A program made the position numbers and the translations under genes. Shown piece by piece: positions 54,791 through 64,000 of a DNA stretch of 64,000 nucleotides (its first letter is position 1; every line of letters begins with the position of its first letter). The stretch comes from Rachicladosporium sp. CCFEE 5018 (Eukaryota; Ascomycota; Dothideomycetes; Cladosporiales; Cladosporiaceae): the NCBI GenBank assembly GCA_002077045.2, contig KZ111151.1:62001-126000 (forward strand). Direction: 5' to 3'. A model generated the notes under the pieces. That model saw only the letters and a program-made list of their open reading frames with translations. It did no database searches and had not been told where the DNA came from.

Positions 54791-55883
54791 TCACGAAACG
54801 CCGTCGCGGAGTGCTGCTGCGATAGCGTCCTTTGCTGCCGCTACTGGCATTCCCTTCACGTCTATACCGGTCCAGTATCTGACCTGCTCGAAGCCTTGAT
54901 ACAACTGACGAACGCATTAGCATAGCGATCAACCGATATCTTATCGAAGCAGCTCAATCACCATCGCTTCAGTCCCCAGAATCACTTGCCATCCAGCTTT
55001 CTGCGCCAAATCCCCGATTTCTGTGTGGACGGTCGGATGGTAGCACATTTCCAGTATAGCACCTTTGTGCGGCTTCCCAAGCAGAACCTCAATCACCTTT
55101 CGCGCCTCGATCTCAGCAGGCGTCACCGGTGGGAAATTTGGTACACAAGAAACAATGGCTCCAGGACCCTCTAGTGCTTCGGCCTCTGCAGCAGTGAGTA
55201 TATGCCGCAGACCTGAGCCGTACCCCTGTGCCGTACACCAGGCGACTACTGCTGCAACCTCCGCAGGATCTCGGTTCACGAGGTAGACTGTCTGACATCC
55301 CAGCTTGACCAAGGCGTACACAGCTGAACGAGCGGCTCCGCCACCGCCGATCACAAGACCCGGTCGGCCGTTATAGACTTGTTCGGGTACGGCAACATTC
55401 TGCAGGAACGACTCTCGTACGCCGATGGTGTCGGTGTTGGTCCCGATCGGCTTGCCGTCTCGCTTGACGATTGTGTTGCAAGCGCCAACTGCTTGACCCT
55501 CGTCGGTGAGCTCATCCAGGAAGGGTATGATCGCAACTTTGTGTGGCATGGTCACACCAGAGCCTGTAAATAAGTCAGTGGCGCTTTCGTGATGGAATCC
55601 AGGACCATCCCTGATGTCTCTTATTGCTAATCGGGCGATCGCAACAGGATCTAAGGACTGACCTACCACGGCATTTCGGGTGTCGTACGAGATCCAGAAA
55701 GCCAGGTATATCGGTGCTTGACAGCGGAAAGTATGTCCAATTCAGCTTCAGGCCATTATAGATAGTGGTGTGCAACAATGGACTCAGTGAATGTGCAATC
55801 GGATAGCCGAACAGGCCAGTGAACCCGTCAAGAGTGTCGACTGGTGGAATCGGGCATGTGATTACATCCATGTTCTCTGACAT
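54791..55883 (-). CDS. qutB: Quinate/shikimate 5-dehydrogenase QutB/QA-3
   Basis: Exons 55667-55883, 54962-55563 and 54791-54904 encode 310 residues. The substrate domain carries GFTGLFGYPIAHSLSPLLHT and GSGVTMPHKVAII, with the catalytic Lys in MPHK. The cofactor domain has GGGGAARSAVYAL, then VYLVNRDPAEV. The C terminus YQGFEQVRYWTG is reached only by splicing at a GTGATT donor directly after GTEAM. Without that splice the frame stops seven codons later, so an unspliced model would lack the last 38 residues. The enzyme oxidises quinate to 3-dehydroquinate and shikimate to 3-dehydroshikimate with NAD+. It is divergent from qutD across 573 bp. Confidence 0.94.
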
Positions 55884-56456
55884 GTTATCCCTCGTTGATT
55901 TGCTTCCTTCGTCTGATCCTTGGGCACCCTCTTCGCTTGGCCTACTTGTCTTGCACTGGATCCAGGTGGCTACAGATGAGAAACGATGTCCTGTTGAGAT
56001 CCTTTACCAGTCGAGTGCATAATTGCATTGCTGACCATTGTGATCGTCAACACGTTCATCCCACCTCCACACACGAAAGTCTGGAGGCAATGGGCGACAT
56101 CTCCACCGTGGATGAAGGATCTCCCGAAGCCCTAAAGTCATTTTCAGGTGGTCAAAGCTGATTCCAAGTGCCGTAACCAGTTCTTCGACCGAAGTTCAGC
56201 CCTTCTCCACAACAGCAAACCGGCCCTAATGCATGGCGAGACCTCGTGCTGGAGAAGTCTCTTCCCGTTCACGCGGAACACCAGAGTCTAATGAGTCTCG
56301 AGCAGCGATAGACTTGTCGTAAGCGGCTTCCCCATACTCGTACCCCATGGAGTCGATCTTTGTTATATTGTCATAGCTATCCTGCCGCCAGCCGTCTTGC
56401 CTTTCATCTTCTATCAACTCCCCATTCGATCAACTTCGAAAGGCCAGACAGCCATC
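55884..56456. promoter_or_regulatory. Divergent qutB-qutD intergenic region
   Basis: 573 bp between the dehydrogenase and permease start codons. A TTATCC half site (the 3' half of the QA-1F consensus) occurs at about 55886, immediately upstream of the qutB ATG, without the matching GGATAA half. Its relevance is doubtful. No ORF is supported. Confidence 0.5.
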
Positions 56457-58317
56457 ATGGGTCTCCTAACATTAGTCGAAGACAGGCCTACGCCCAAGGC
56501 GGTCTACAATTGGCGGGTCTATGCCTGTGCTGCTGTCGCATCCTTTGCCAGCTGCATGATAGGCTATGACAGTGAGTCTCACTCTGGAAGACGTATGCAA
56601 TGGACGCGTAGCTGACAAACTCAGGTGCTTTTATCGGAACCACCGTACGCGAATATCTCTACACACGGGCATGTCACACACTGACGAAGAATAGCTCGCG
56701 CTCCCCTCCTTCACCAAAGAGTTCGACTTCGCTAGCTATGACAAGACCGACCTTGCAACTGTCAAGGCCAATATTGTCTCTGTGTACCAAGCAGGAGCTT
56801 TCTTTGGATCTTTCTTCGCATTCGTCTCAGCATTCTACCTCGGCCGGAAGAAGAGTCTTATCATATTCTCGCTTGTATTCACGCTCGGTGCTGGACTCAT
56901 GTTGGGTGCTACCGGTGCTCGCGGTCTCGGCCTCATCTTAGCAGGACGTGTACTTGCAGGCATCGGCGTCGGCGGAGCGTCCATGGTCGTACCCATCTAC
57001 ATCGCCGAGATTGCTCCTCCTGCGGTCAGAGGTCGTCTCGTAGGCATTTACGAGTTGGGATGGCAAATTGGCGGCCTTGTCGGGTTCTGGATCAACTACG
57101 GCATCTCCCAGACACTGCCCTCGAATCACGCGCAATGGCTCATCCCCTTCGCTGTGCAACTTATTCCCGGTGGTCTGCTCTTCATTGGAGCTTTCTGGAT
57201 CAAGGAGTCGCCACGCTGGCTTCTTTCTAAGAATCGTCGCGCAGAGGCACTGAAGAACTTGTCATGGATCCGCAAGCTTGATGCCGATGACATCTACATG
57301 GTTGAAGAGGTGGCATACATGGATGCAGCGCTTGAGGAGCAGGCAACTAAGCTAGGTGGCCTTGGCTTCTGGCAGCCCTTCCGACACGTCGCTCGTAGCC
57401 CAAGAATCCAGTGGCGACTCCTCCTTGGCTGCCTGCTCTTCATGTGGCAGAACGGCTCAGGCATCAATGCGATCAACTACTATTCACCCACCGTGTTCAA
57501 GTCGATCGGTGTCAGCGGCACCAGCACTGGCTTCTTGTCGACCGGCCTCTTCGGTGTGGTCAAGACAGTCTTCACTGTCATCTGGCTCCTCTTCCTCATC
57601 GATAAACTTGGCCGACGCAATCTCCTCATGCTTGGTGCTGCTGGCGGCTCAGTGTGCATGTGGATTATTGGTGCATACGTACGTACACCAGCTTGTTCTC
57701 CAACTCGTCATGTTCGTCGAGCTAACACGATATCAGATAGTCCACAACCCGGTCAAAGCCAACGTACCAGCCGATACCAAGCTGTCCGGCGGTGGTATCG
57801 CAGCCATGTTCTTCTTCTACCTCTGGACCGCATTCTACACGCCCAGCTGGAACGGTACCCCGTGGGTGATTAACAGCGAGATGTTCGACATCACCACCCG
57901 TGGCCTTGGTCAAGCTTCTGCGGCTGCCTCCAACTGGTTCTGGAACTTTATCATCTCGCGCTTCACGCCTCAAATGTTCAACACCATGGGCCCATCGGGT
58001 TGTGGAGTTTACTTCTTCTTCGCGAGCATGATGATCTGCTCGATCTTCTTCGTGTGGTTCCTGGTACCCGAGAGTATGTCTTCACCCATGCATCAGGCAT
58101 TGGCTTTTCATGTGCTGACAATCACACAGCCAAATCCATCGCACTCGAATCTATGGATCGTCTCTTCGCGACCAAACCAGTGTGGCGTGCCAACGCCATC
58201 ATCATGGCAGAAGACCAGGCCAGGGATCGGGAGTTCCGCGAAGATGCCGAGGGCGCTGGGCTCAGTGTTGCCAAGGAGAAGTTGGAGCACATGGAGACCG
58301 TCACTGAGAAGGCCTAG
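56457..58317 (+). CDS. qutD: Quinate permease QutD/QA-y (MFS sugar-porter family)
   Basis: Five exons (56457-56571, 56625-56644, 56695-57678, 57737-58073, 58130-58317) encode 547 residues. Exon 2 is only 20 nt. The N terminus LVEDRPTP-KAVYNWRVY is characteristic of fungal quinate permeases. Sugar-porter signatures are present: GRVLAGIGVGGASMVVPIYI, KESPRWLLSK, WQNGSGINAINYYSPTVF, DKLGRRNLL and VPETKS after the last helix. Twelve hydrophobic segments are expected. It imports quinate by proton symport at the plasma membrane, and Neurospora QA-y and Aspergillus QutD have the same length. Its position next to qutB supports the substrate assignment. Confidence 0.94.
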
Positions 58318-58486
58318 ATCGGTCCGCGTTGTGTCTTATTTACGAAGTTTGTACATATCCTCGAACAAATCGAGCAGAGATTTCGAAGCGATCGATTCCG
58401 AGCACCAGAGCGTATTTCATCCTCTACTCACCAATAGATCATGTTTCATAGTCATTCCTGCTAGCACTAACGTGTATAACCACTAT

Positions 58487-59799
58487 CTAAACGCCAGGTC
58501 TACTGTAGTCAAGCGTCCGCACTCTTCGCCACACAGCCCTGACGGTCCTCTCCTGCGCCTCTCTTCCAGTTTCACCGTCACTGTCTCCGGCAGCACGTAT
58601 GGCTAGGTACAGACGTCCGCCCAAGTTTGCAGGCTTGATCTCAGCGGTGTCAAGATTATCAGGAGGATTCGCAGTAGTGACCAGTCCGCCAGCTTCGTTC
58701 AGCAAGCAAATGCCAGCGCATACGTCCCATTCCCAGCAACCCTACACAAGCATTAGCCGTGACATCCGCAGCATCTAAGGAGTCAGACACTTACGCCCTC
58801 CCACCAGATGTCAAAGCTCCCCATCGCACAGTACGCAAGGTCGAGCGTGGCACTTCCTAGACTTCTCACGCCATGCACCATGCCTCCCTTGCCGTGCCTA
58901 CCGCCAAGCTCCGTGGCCATGTTGACGAAGCCCTCGACCTTACGCTGTAAATTGCCATCCGGAGCATCTCTACGATCTTTGCCCCATTCGCAAGAGAAAA
59001 CACAGTTTTTCGGCGCTTCTTGCGGAAGTGGAGGGGTTGGGTTCCGGAGTAGAGGCAATCGTTGCGTCTCGTTCAACCACGCGCCTTTCCCTTTGCAGGC
59101 CGAGAAGAGCTGGTGCAGGAAAGGGGCGACGACGACACCGATCACTGGCTCGTGATTGACGACGAAGCCAATAGAGACGCAGTAGAAAGGGACGAGGTGG
59201 ATGTAGTTCACCGTGCCTGGGACAAGCTTTAGCAAGAGTACTCGTGACACGATATTCGTTGATAGACGAACCATCGAGAGGATCGACGCACCACGTCGGG
59301 GCGTGGTCAATGAGGTACTGCTTAGAGGTCCCTTTGCTATACGACTCTTCACCAACGAAACTACAGATCATCAGTTCGCGTGGGTCATGGATGTCACGTA
59401 GTATCGTTGATCAACGCACCTGTGGTCGAGATACGTTGACAGTATGCGTTGTTTGATGAAAGCCTCGACGTCTTCGCATTCGTCTCGTCAGCCCTCTGCA
59501 GTCATCTCGACCGATTCTGGACGAACGCCATACGGACCATTGGCATGCTTTGTGAGATCATATAATGTGCGTACCTTCGTCTATCGTGCTCGTCAGTGAA
59601 AGGTATTACAACGCTGGACACCTGGCAATGGATACCTACCAGTCTGCGTCACGAGGTCTACAGCCGACTCCTTCTCCGTCGAGACTGCGTGAGCTGTACC
59701 ATTGATTCGAGCATTTGCCGCACTCAGTAGCATGTCGCCGGCATCCTTCCCAAGCTGAATGGCGAAGCGGTAAATCTCGTCGAGGTCCAGATCTGCCAT
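58487..59799 (-). CDS. qutG: QutG, inositol-monophosphatase-like protein
   Basis: Five exons (59640-59799, 59420-59483, 59272-59360, 58795-59216, 58487-58741) join in phase to 329 residues, matching known QutG length. Inositol-monophosphatase motifs are complete: FVGEES (metal site 1), DPLDGTVNYIHLVPFYC (metal site 2, Asp-x-x-Asp-Gly-Thr) and WEGGCWEWDVCAGICLLNEA (WD-AG motif). The first intron is long (156 nt) and the other three are 53-58 nt. QutG is co-regulated with quinate genes in other fungi but its in-cluster reaction is not settled. The intact metal ligands here suggest an active phosphatase. It is convergent with qutD. Confidence 0.92.
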
Positions 59800-60213
59800 T
59801 GTGAACGCATTGATGAAGTCTCATCAAATCTAGGAAGGTCCACAATTCCAAATAAAACCCAGCTTTGGACTCAAGTAAGTGAGCAGAATTACTTTACGGA
59901 ACACGATTATGATCCTCGTTTCGGTGGTAAAGTCCTCAACCGTGAAAACACCGGCTCCACTCTACCATGATAAGCCGGTGTCGGACAATGATAGGGAACA
60001 GGTAGTATGACAATCCAGCAGCTCTAAACTACTGTCATCGATGCCATGGCGACAGTCTATAATGCGTACATTGGCCGGGCCAGGAAGCCGCACAGCGTAC
60101 TATAAACTCCATTGAACATCCATCCCCACCATGCAACCCCCGATGCTCGTCCCAGATCCCCTCCCATGCCCAGATACTCCGAAATCTAAAGTCATAAAGT
60201 ACATGTATCCAAT
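59800..60213. other. Intergenic, nothing recognised
   Basis: About 410 bp between the qutG start and the stop codon of the channel gene. This is the right edge of the quinate cluster. No ORF or RNA gene is supported. Confidence 0.5.
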
Positions 60214-63198
60214 CTATAGACCCCGTTCTCGTCTGAAGTAATCATAACTCGTGCTCTCCTCCCCAGGAGTCGTAGTCTCACTCCTCAGATTACCATACCC
60301 ACCAGGCATCTTCGGAGGCGGTGACATCCCCATCCTCGCCGCACGACCCACAAGTCCCTCTCGACTCGGCGCATGCCCCAGACCCGGACGCCCTCGGCCA
60401 GCGAAGCCATCACCAAAGTCACTGCCGGCTGGACTTTGCTCGCGCATGTTTGGCGTTTGGTGATATCCGCGAGGATAGTCTGTGCCACCCATAGGCGCTA
60501 CGCGAGTCGAGTCCGAGTCATCAGAGCGGTTGCGGTCATGGCGCGACGTGCTGCGAGAGCGATCATAGGTATCCATTGTGCCCGTACGGGTCACGCCAGT
60601 CATGATCGTGCTTGGCGTACCCGGGCGGATGAGGTCAGCCGCTCGGCCATAAAGCTCACCGTCACCGCCTGCTTCGTCGTGGAACTCAGGGCGGTTCTTG
60701 TAATGCTCAAAGTCCATCTGGTTCTCATCGACCAGCTCGAAGGGCGCAGGATTCTTTCCAGAAGCCTTGCCAGGCGCATTCGAGTCCATCGCATCGAGGT
60801 AGACGTCGCTGTAGCCGCCCACAGTGCGACTGTCCTCGACTGATGTACGGCCAGAATAGATTTGCTTGAGCAGATGCTGCGACTTTGCGCTCACCATCGG
60901 CGTCATGAGCGGCTTGTAGAGCACAGGGTGGCCGAAGCGGACGCCCACGCGATCGCTCTTGCGTGTCTTGTGCTCAGCCCCAGCATGCTCCTCTCGGTCT
61001 TTGATCGCATTGCCTTCCTGGTAGTAATGAATCTGGTCATCAAACTTGCGAGCGCAATACCATTTGAACGCAGCAAGCAGGAATGGCAAAGGGCCGAGCG
61101 ATGCAAGCATTGCCCAATTGATCCCAACACTCCCAAAAGCGACGACCACGAGTGCTACTACGACGTTGCCGAGGAACGCAGCAACGAGCATGCGATTGAA
61201 GATCGTCCGCCAGAACATACCACCCGACTCGTACTTCGTAATGAAGACGTACAACAGCAGATACTTCTTGAGCCACGAGTCGAGGAAGAAGTAGAACAAC
61301 ACGACAGGCAGCACGAGGGGCTGAATTGTCGCGAATGCCAATGCGACAGTTGCATAATAGCAGAAATAGTTGTAGTACCCAGCATAGTCGAATGGCTGCG
61401 GCGCAGAGAGCTCGATCAGCTCACGAGGCGTAGGCGAGAACCACTTCCGCGAGATCGAACCCCAGGCTAGGTTGACGACCTGACTAATGTCGACAGCGGC
61501 GCCCAAGTTTCGTTGCAAAAGCCAGCCGATCCAGTATGGCGAGATTTGGCAGAGCGTGGTAATGACGGAAAGAAAGAACTTACCGTGCGTGATAGCTTCC
61601 CAGACGCCCTCATTCTTCTCCTTGTTGGCGTTAATTACATTCACCACGAAGCCCCAGAGCGCTGCGAAGATCGAGAAGATGATCAAGTTGTTGACGACGA
61701 AGAACGTGTACAATTTGTGCATGACGTGGCGCTCGCGGCTTGTTTTCGTAACGTCGCCAGAACTGACGCAAAGTTTGCGGAAGATGGCTGGCAAGTAGTA
61801 GTAGAAGATGTTAGTCACTGCCGGTGCTGCCACACCCTGAACAACAGCCCACCATTTTGGGTGGTCCAGGAGTGACTGGTTGAAGGCTGGCCACACTTTG
61901 CCCAGATTGGCCAAGTTGGCAAGGAACACTGCAATGAAGACGTTGGGTGCGGTCCAGAAGAGTGTCAAGACCGCGACCCACAGATTGTTGATGAAGTTCT
62001 GCCAATTGCGGTCCTTCTTCGCCATCTTGAGGTTCTTCCACACGAGATCGTTCGGCCTAGGCGCAAGTCGCACGATCGAGCCATGCGGTCCCTTCTTCCT
62101 CGCCAGATATGCTGCGCCATGCGCTTCTGAGATCTGGTCGTAGCTTGCGAAGCCATAAGACAGTGCATTGCGCTTGTCTATAGTCACTCGCACTTGCTTG
62201 ATCTCAATCTCCAGGTTCTTGATCCTGGCTGTGAGATACTCAATCGCATCCACCTTCTGCCCTTTGCTGTACGTCTTGTCCTTGCTCGAAGCCTTGCACA
62301 TTGGTCGTTGCGCAGGCAGCTTGTCCGGATTCTTCAAGTACTTCGCCAAGTACTTCTCTAGCTTCCTCACTGCGTCCTCATGCTGTTCTACCAGCTCAGG
62401 CAGCTCCTTCACGTTTCTCGCAATCGCGGCCCTCGGTACGCTGTCCGTAGCCCTGATCTCGTCTGTGAGCCTGACAATGCCGTCGTCGGTCCGGTAGTCG
62501 TTCGGAATGTCTGTGAGAAGCAGTGTCCTCGCGTGTAGACTGCGCTGATAGTCTGGGCTGTCCAGATATGCGCGCCGTAGTCTCAGCACTGCGACGTAAT
62601 TGTGGTAAAGAAAGTAGCACACCACGATGTCGAAAACATACGCCACCACTACCAACGCCCAGAAAGACTTGCTGAAGTACATATTCTGCGGCGTGAGCTT
62701 GTAAAAGAAGGATACTCCCTGCCCAGTGCTGTAGTTGTCCTGCCTCTTCCTCTGTGGCGTGTACTCGTTTGCGGACAGCAAGTACACCGGTATGAGCACA
62801 CCGCAGCCCACTATGCTGAGCACCACGAACATGTTCCTACACATGCGCGTGAAGCGCATAAAGATCGCCGCATCCAGCCCGACCTTATCCACCATGTCTT
62901 GCTCCGTCGTCCGCATGAGCGGCGGTATCCAACCAATTATGCCCTTGCTGATCGGGGGAGGCGCATGTTTGCTATCTGCATGCTTCGCTCGAGGTGCGTA
63001 TACGACATTGTTGTAGGGTCTGAGAAAGCAGAAAAGGAGGGCGATTACTGCTGTGGCGCCTAGAGATGTGCCTAGCGAGGCGAAGAAGGAGTTCGTTGAC
63101 AAGGTGCCGCCATAAGGATTGGCGAGCAGGTTCAAGAGCTCGTCTGTGCCACTTTTGCCCCCGCCATCATCTTGCCTCGCCCATAACGCCGCCGCCAT
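60214..63198 (-). CDS. CSC1/OSCA/TMEM63-type mechanosensitive or osmosensitive channel (DUF221)
   Basis: An intronless frame of 994 residues from the ATG at 63196-63198. A GTG-initiated extension to 63408 was not used. The N-terminal segment has helices around TNSFFASLGTSLGATAVIAL and MRFTRMCRNMFVVLSIVG. The conserved cytosolic loop contains ARTLLLTDIPNDYRTDD and PNDLVWKNLKM. The pore block follows, with WTAPNVFIAVFLANLANL, ISPYWIGWLLQRN and WGSISRKWFSPTPRELIELS. The last 220 residues are a disordered cytosolic tail rich in Ser, Arg and Gly. Fungal Csc1/Rsn1 proteins are plasma- or endomembrane cation channels opened by osmotic or mechanical stress. The call to this family is firm; the physiological role is inferred. 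Confidence 0.92.
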   Translation of the reverse strand: MAAALWARQDDGGGKSGTDELLNLLANPYGGTLSTNSFFASLGTSLGATAVIALLFCFLRPYNNVVYAPRAKHADSKHAPPPISKGIIGWIPPLMRTTEQDMVDKVGLDAAIFMRFTRMCRNMFVVLSIVGCGVLIPVYLLSANEYTPQRKRQDNYSTGQGVSFFYKLTPQNMYFSKSFWALVVVAYVFDIVVCYFLYHNYVAVLRLRRAYLDSPDYQRSLHARTLLLTDIPNDYRTDDGIVRLTDEIRATDSVPRAAIARNVKELPELVEQHEDAVRKLEKYLAKYLKNPDKLPAQRPMCKASSKDKTYSKGQKVDAIEYLTARIKNLEIEIKQVRVTIDKRNALSYGFASYDQISEAHGAAYLARKKGPHGSIVRLAPRPNDLVWKNLKMAKKDRNWQNFINNLWVAVLTLFWTAPNVFIAVFLANLANLGKVWPAFNQSLLDHPKWWAVVQGVAAPAVTNIFYYYLPAIFRKLCVSSGDVTKTSRERHVMHKLYTFFVVNNLIIFSIFAALWGFVVNVINANKEKNEGVWEAITHGKFFLSVITTLCQISPYWIGWLLQRNLGAAVDISQVVNLAWGSISRKWFSPTPRELIELSAPQPFDYAGYYNYFCYYATVALAFATIQPLVLPVVLFYFFLDSWLKKYLLLYVFITKYESGGMFWRTIFNRMLVAAFLGNVVVALVVVAFGSVGINWAMLASLGPLPFLLAAFKWYCARKFDDQIHYYQEGNAIKDREEHAGAEHKTRKSDRVGVRFGHPVLYKPLMTPMVSAKSQHLLKQIYSGRTSVEDSRTVGGYSDVYLDAMDSNAPGKASGKNPAPFELVDENQMDFEHYKNRPEFHDEAGGDGELYGRAADLIRPGTPSTIMTGVTRTGTMDTYDRSRSTSRHDRNRSDDSDSTRVAPMGGTDYPRGYHQTPNMREQSPAGSDFGDGFAGRGRPGLGHAPSREGLVGRAARMGMSPPPKMPGGYGNLRSETTTPGEESTSYDYFRRERGL

Positions 63199-64000
63199 GA
63201 TGTGACCGTCCCCCGTTCGACCCAGTGTTGCTACTCGGTGGCGAGATTTGTTGTCCGCGAACTGTTCTGTACCGCTTCCCCTTCCAGCTGCAAGCAGAGC
63301 TATACTACGTTGTTGTAGAGTTTGTGCTGTATTCACAGGATTGCTGCCGTGAAATGCTGCTCCAAGCGATCCCAACCTGAAACGAGTGTTGTGGAGGATG
63401 CAAATCACTCAAGTCCCAAGCGAGTGTCGTAATGAAATGTCCCAAACAATGCCTTCTTTGTCAAACCGTGCCGACCGTCAATGTCACATCAGAGTAGCGG
63501 TAGCGGTGCAGAACCAAAGAATAGTAACACCACCAAAATCAACGTCCCAACACTCACGCGACCCCAACCGCCCGTCGCCTGTCAAAAACCCTCTCCCTGC
63601 AGCCCTACCAATCGCAAGCAAGGGACACACCCGAGACGCAGCTTGTGCAGGTACCAGGCACAAACTGTTTCGTATTCGGCCAGAACATCGTCTAAATCAG
63701 TACAAATCGCGATGCTCGATGACGGAATTCTGGCGGCTTTGGCGCCCGTTTGGTTCCTCGCGTGGAGTCGCTGACACGCGTCAAAGTGCAAAGCGGCTAG
63801 AAGCGCTCGGCAGTGAGCGGAGATCGCCGGGTGGAGCTGTGGAGGGTGGCAGTGCCGGGGTGGAGGGGGAGAAATGTTCCGAGAAGATGCGTTTCTTCCT
63901 TTCCCATCTGAATGTGATATCTAAGATTTTGAAGATTGAGATGGAAGGTGGGATGAGTCAAGCTGAACGGCCGACGGACATGGCTAGATTCTGTGTTGTC
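63199..64000. other. Upstream region of the channel gene to the window edge
   Basis: About 800 bp that contain the channel promoter. The frames on both strands show no conserved features. A gene beginning beyond the window cannot be excluded. Confidence 0.4.

Noticed and set aside
55880..55895. TTATCC near the qutB start as a QA-1F activator site
   Set aside because: Only one half of the 16-bp palindrome is present and the other half does not match. It lies directly at the start codon.
57356..58606. 416-codon plus-strand ORF overlapping qutD
   Set aside because: It joins an out-of-frame first part to the real qutD exons 4-5 through unspliced introns. The spliced qutD model explains the conserved segments.
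1..64000. tRNA, 5S rRNA, transposons or CRISPR-like arrays
   Set aside because: No cloverleaf, 5S core, transposase-like ORF, terminal repeats or spaced direct repeats were recognised by eye. A tRNAscan/Infernal run would be decisive and was not possible.

Overview
The window is nuclear DNA from a filamentous ascomycete. Genes are dense and lie on both strands. Most carry one to six short introns of about 45-100 nt with GT..AG ends. The proteins look like Pezizomycotina proteins, and a Dothideomycete (Capnodiales/Mycosphaerellales-like) is my best guess. That placement rests on protein style only and was not tested by a search. All exon joins given here were built by hand from splice signals, reading-phase arithmetic and family conservation.

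Layout. 1-11.6 kb: the 5' part of a HIR3-like histone chaperone gene, a Chs5-Arf1-binding (ChAPs) exomer gene, a BTB gene, an ankyrin-repeat gene broken by an in-frame stop, and a large VNX1-like vacuolar cation/proton antiporter. 12-14.6 kb: a poorly conserved stretch with related, partly broken ORFs and a 63-bp tandem repeat. 14.7-31.5 kb: RPT6, a Dal5-type MFS permease, a tandem BTB pair (one intact, one decayed), a mitochondrial-looking protein, AFG2, a membrane protein with a Cys-rich C terminus and a frameshift, YKT6, a small hypothetical protein and a PAQR/Izh receptor. 31.8-43 kb: a PlsC-type lysophospholipid acyltransferase, a CxxC hypothetical protein, the splicing factor CWC26, a tandem F-box pair (one with an in-frame TGA) and an S6K-like AGC kinase split by an assembly gap. 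43.8-45.7 kb: a secretory GH47 alpha-mannosidase.

45.8-59.8 kb is a quinate/shikimate catabolic cluster. It holds qutR (repressor), qutA (Zn2Cys6 activator, divergent from qutR), qutC (3-dehydroshikimate dehydratase), an unassigned Gfo/Idh/MocA oxidoreductase, qutB (quinate/shikimate dehydrogenase), qutD (quinate permease, divergent from qutB) and qutG (inositol-monophosphatase-like). Together these import quinate, oxidise it to 3-dehydroquinate and convert 3-dehydroshikimate to protocatechuate. The intervening 3-dehydroquinase (qutE) is not visible in the window. A CSC1/OSCA-type channel closes the window.

Two themes deserve attention. Several lineage-specific or duplicated genes carry exactly one or two disabling lesions, while the housekeeping genes are clean. 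Separately, the kinase gene contains an unmerged 521-bp contig overlap around 100 N, so base-level and assembly errors must be excluded before the lesions are treated as biology.
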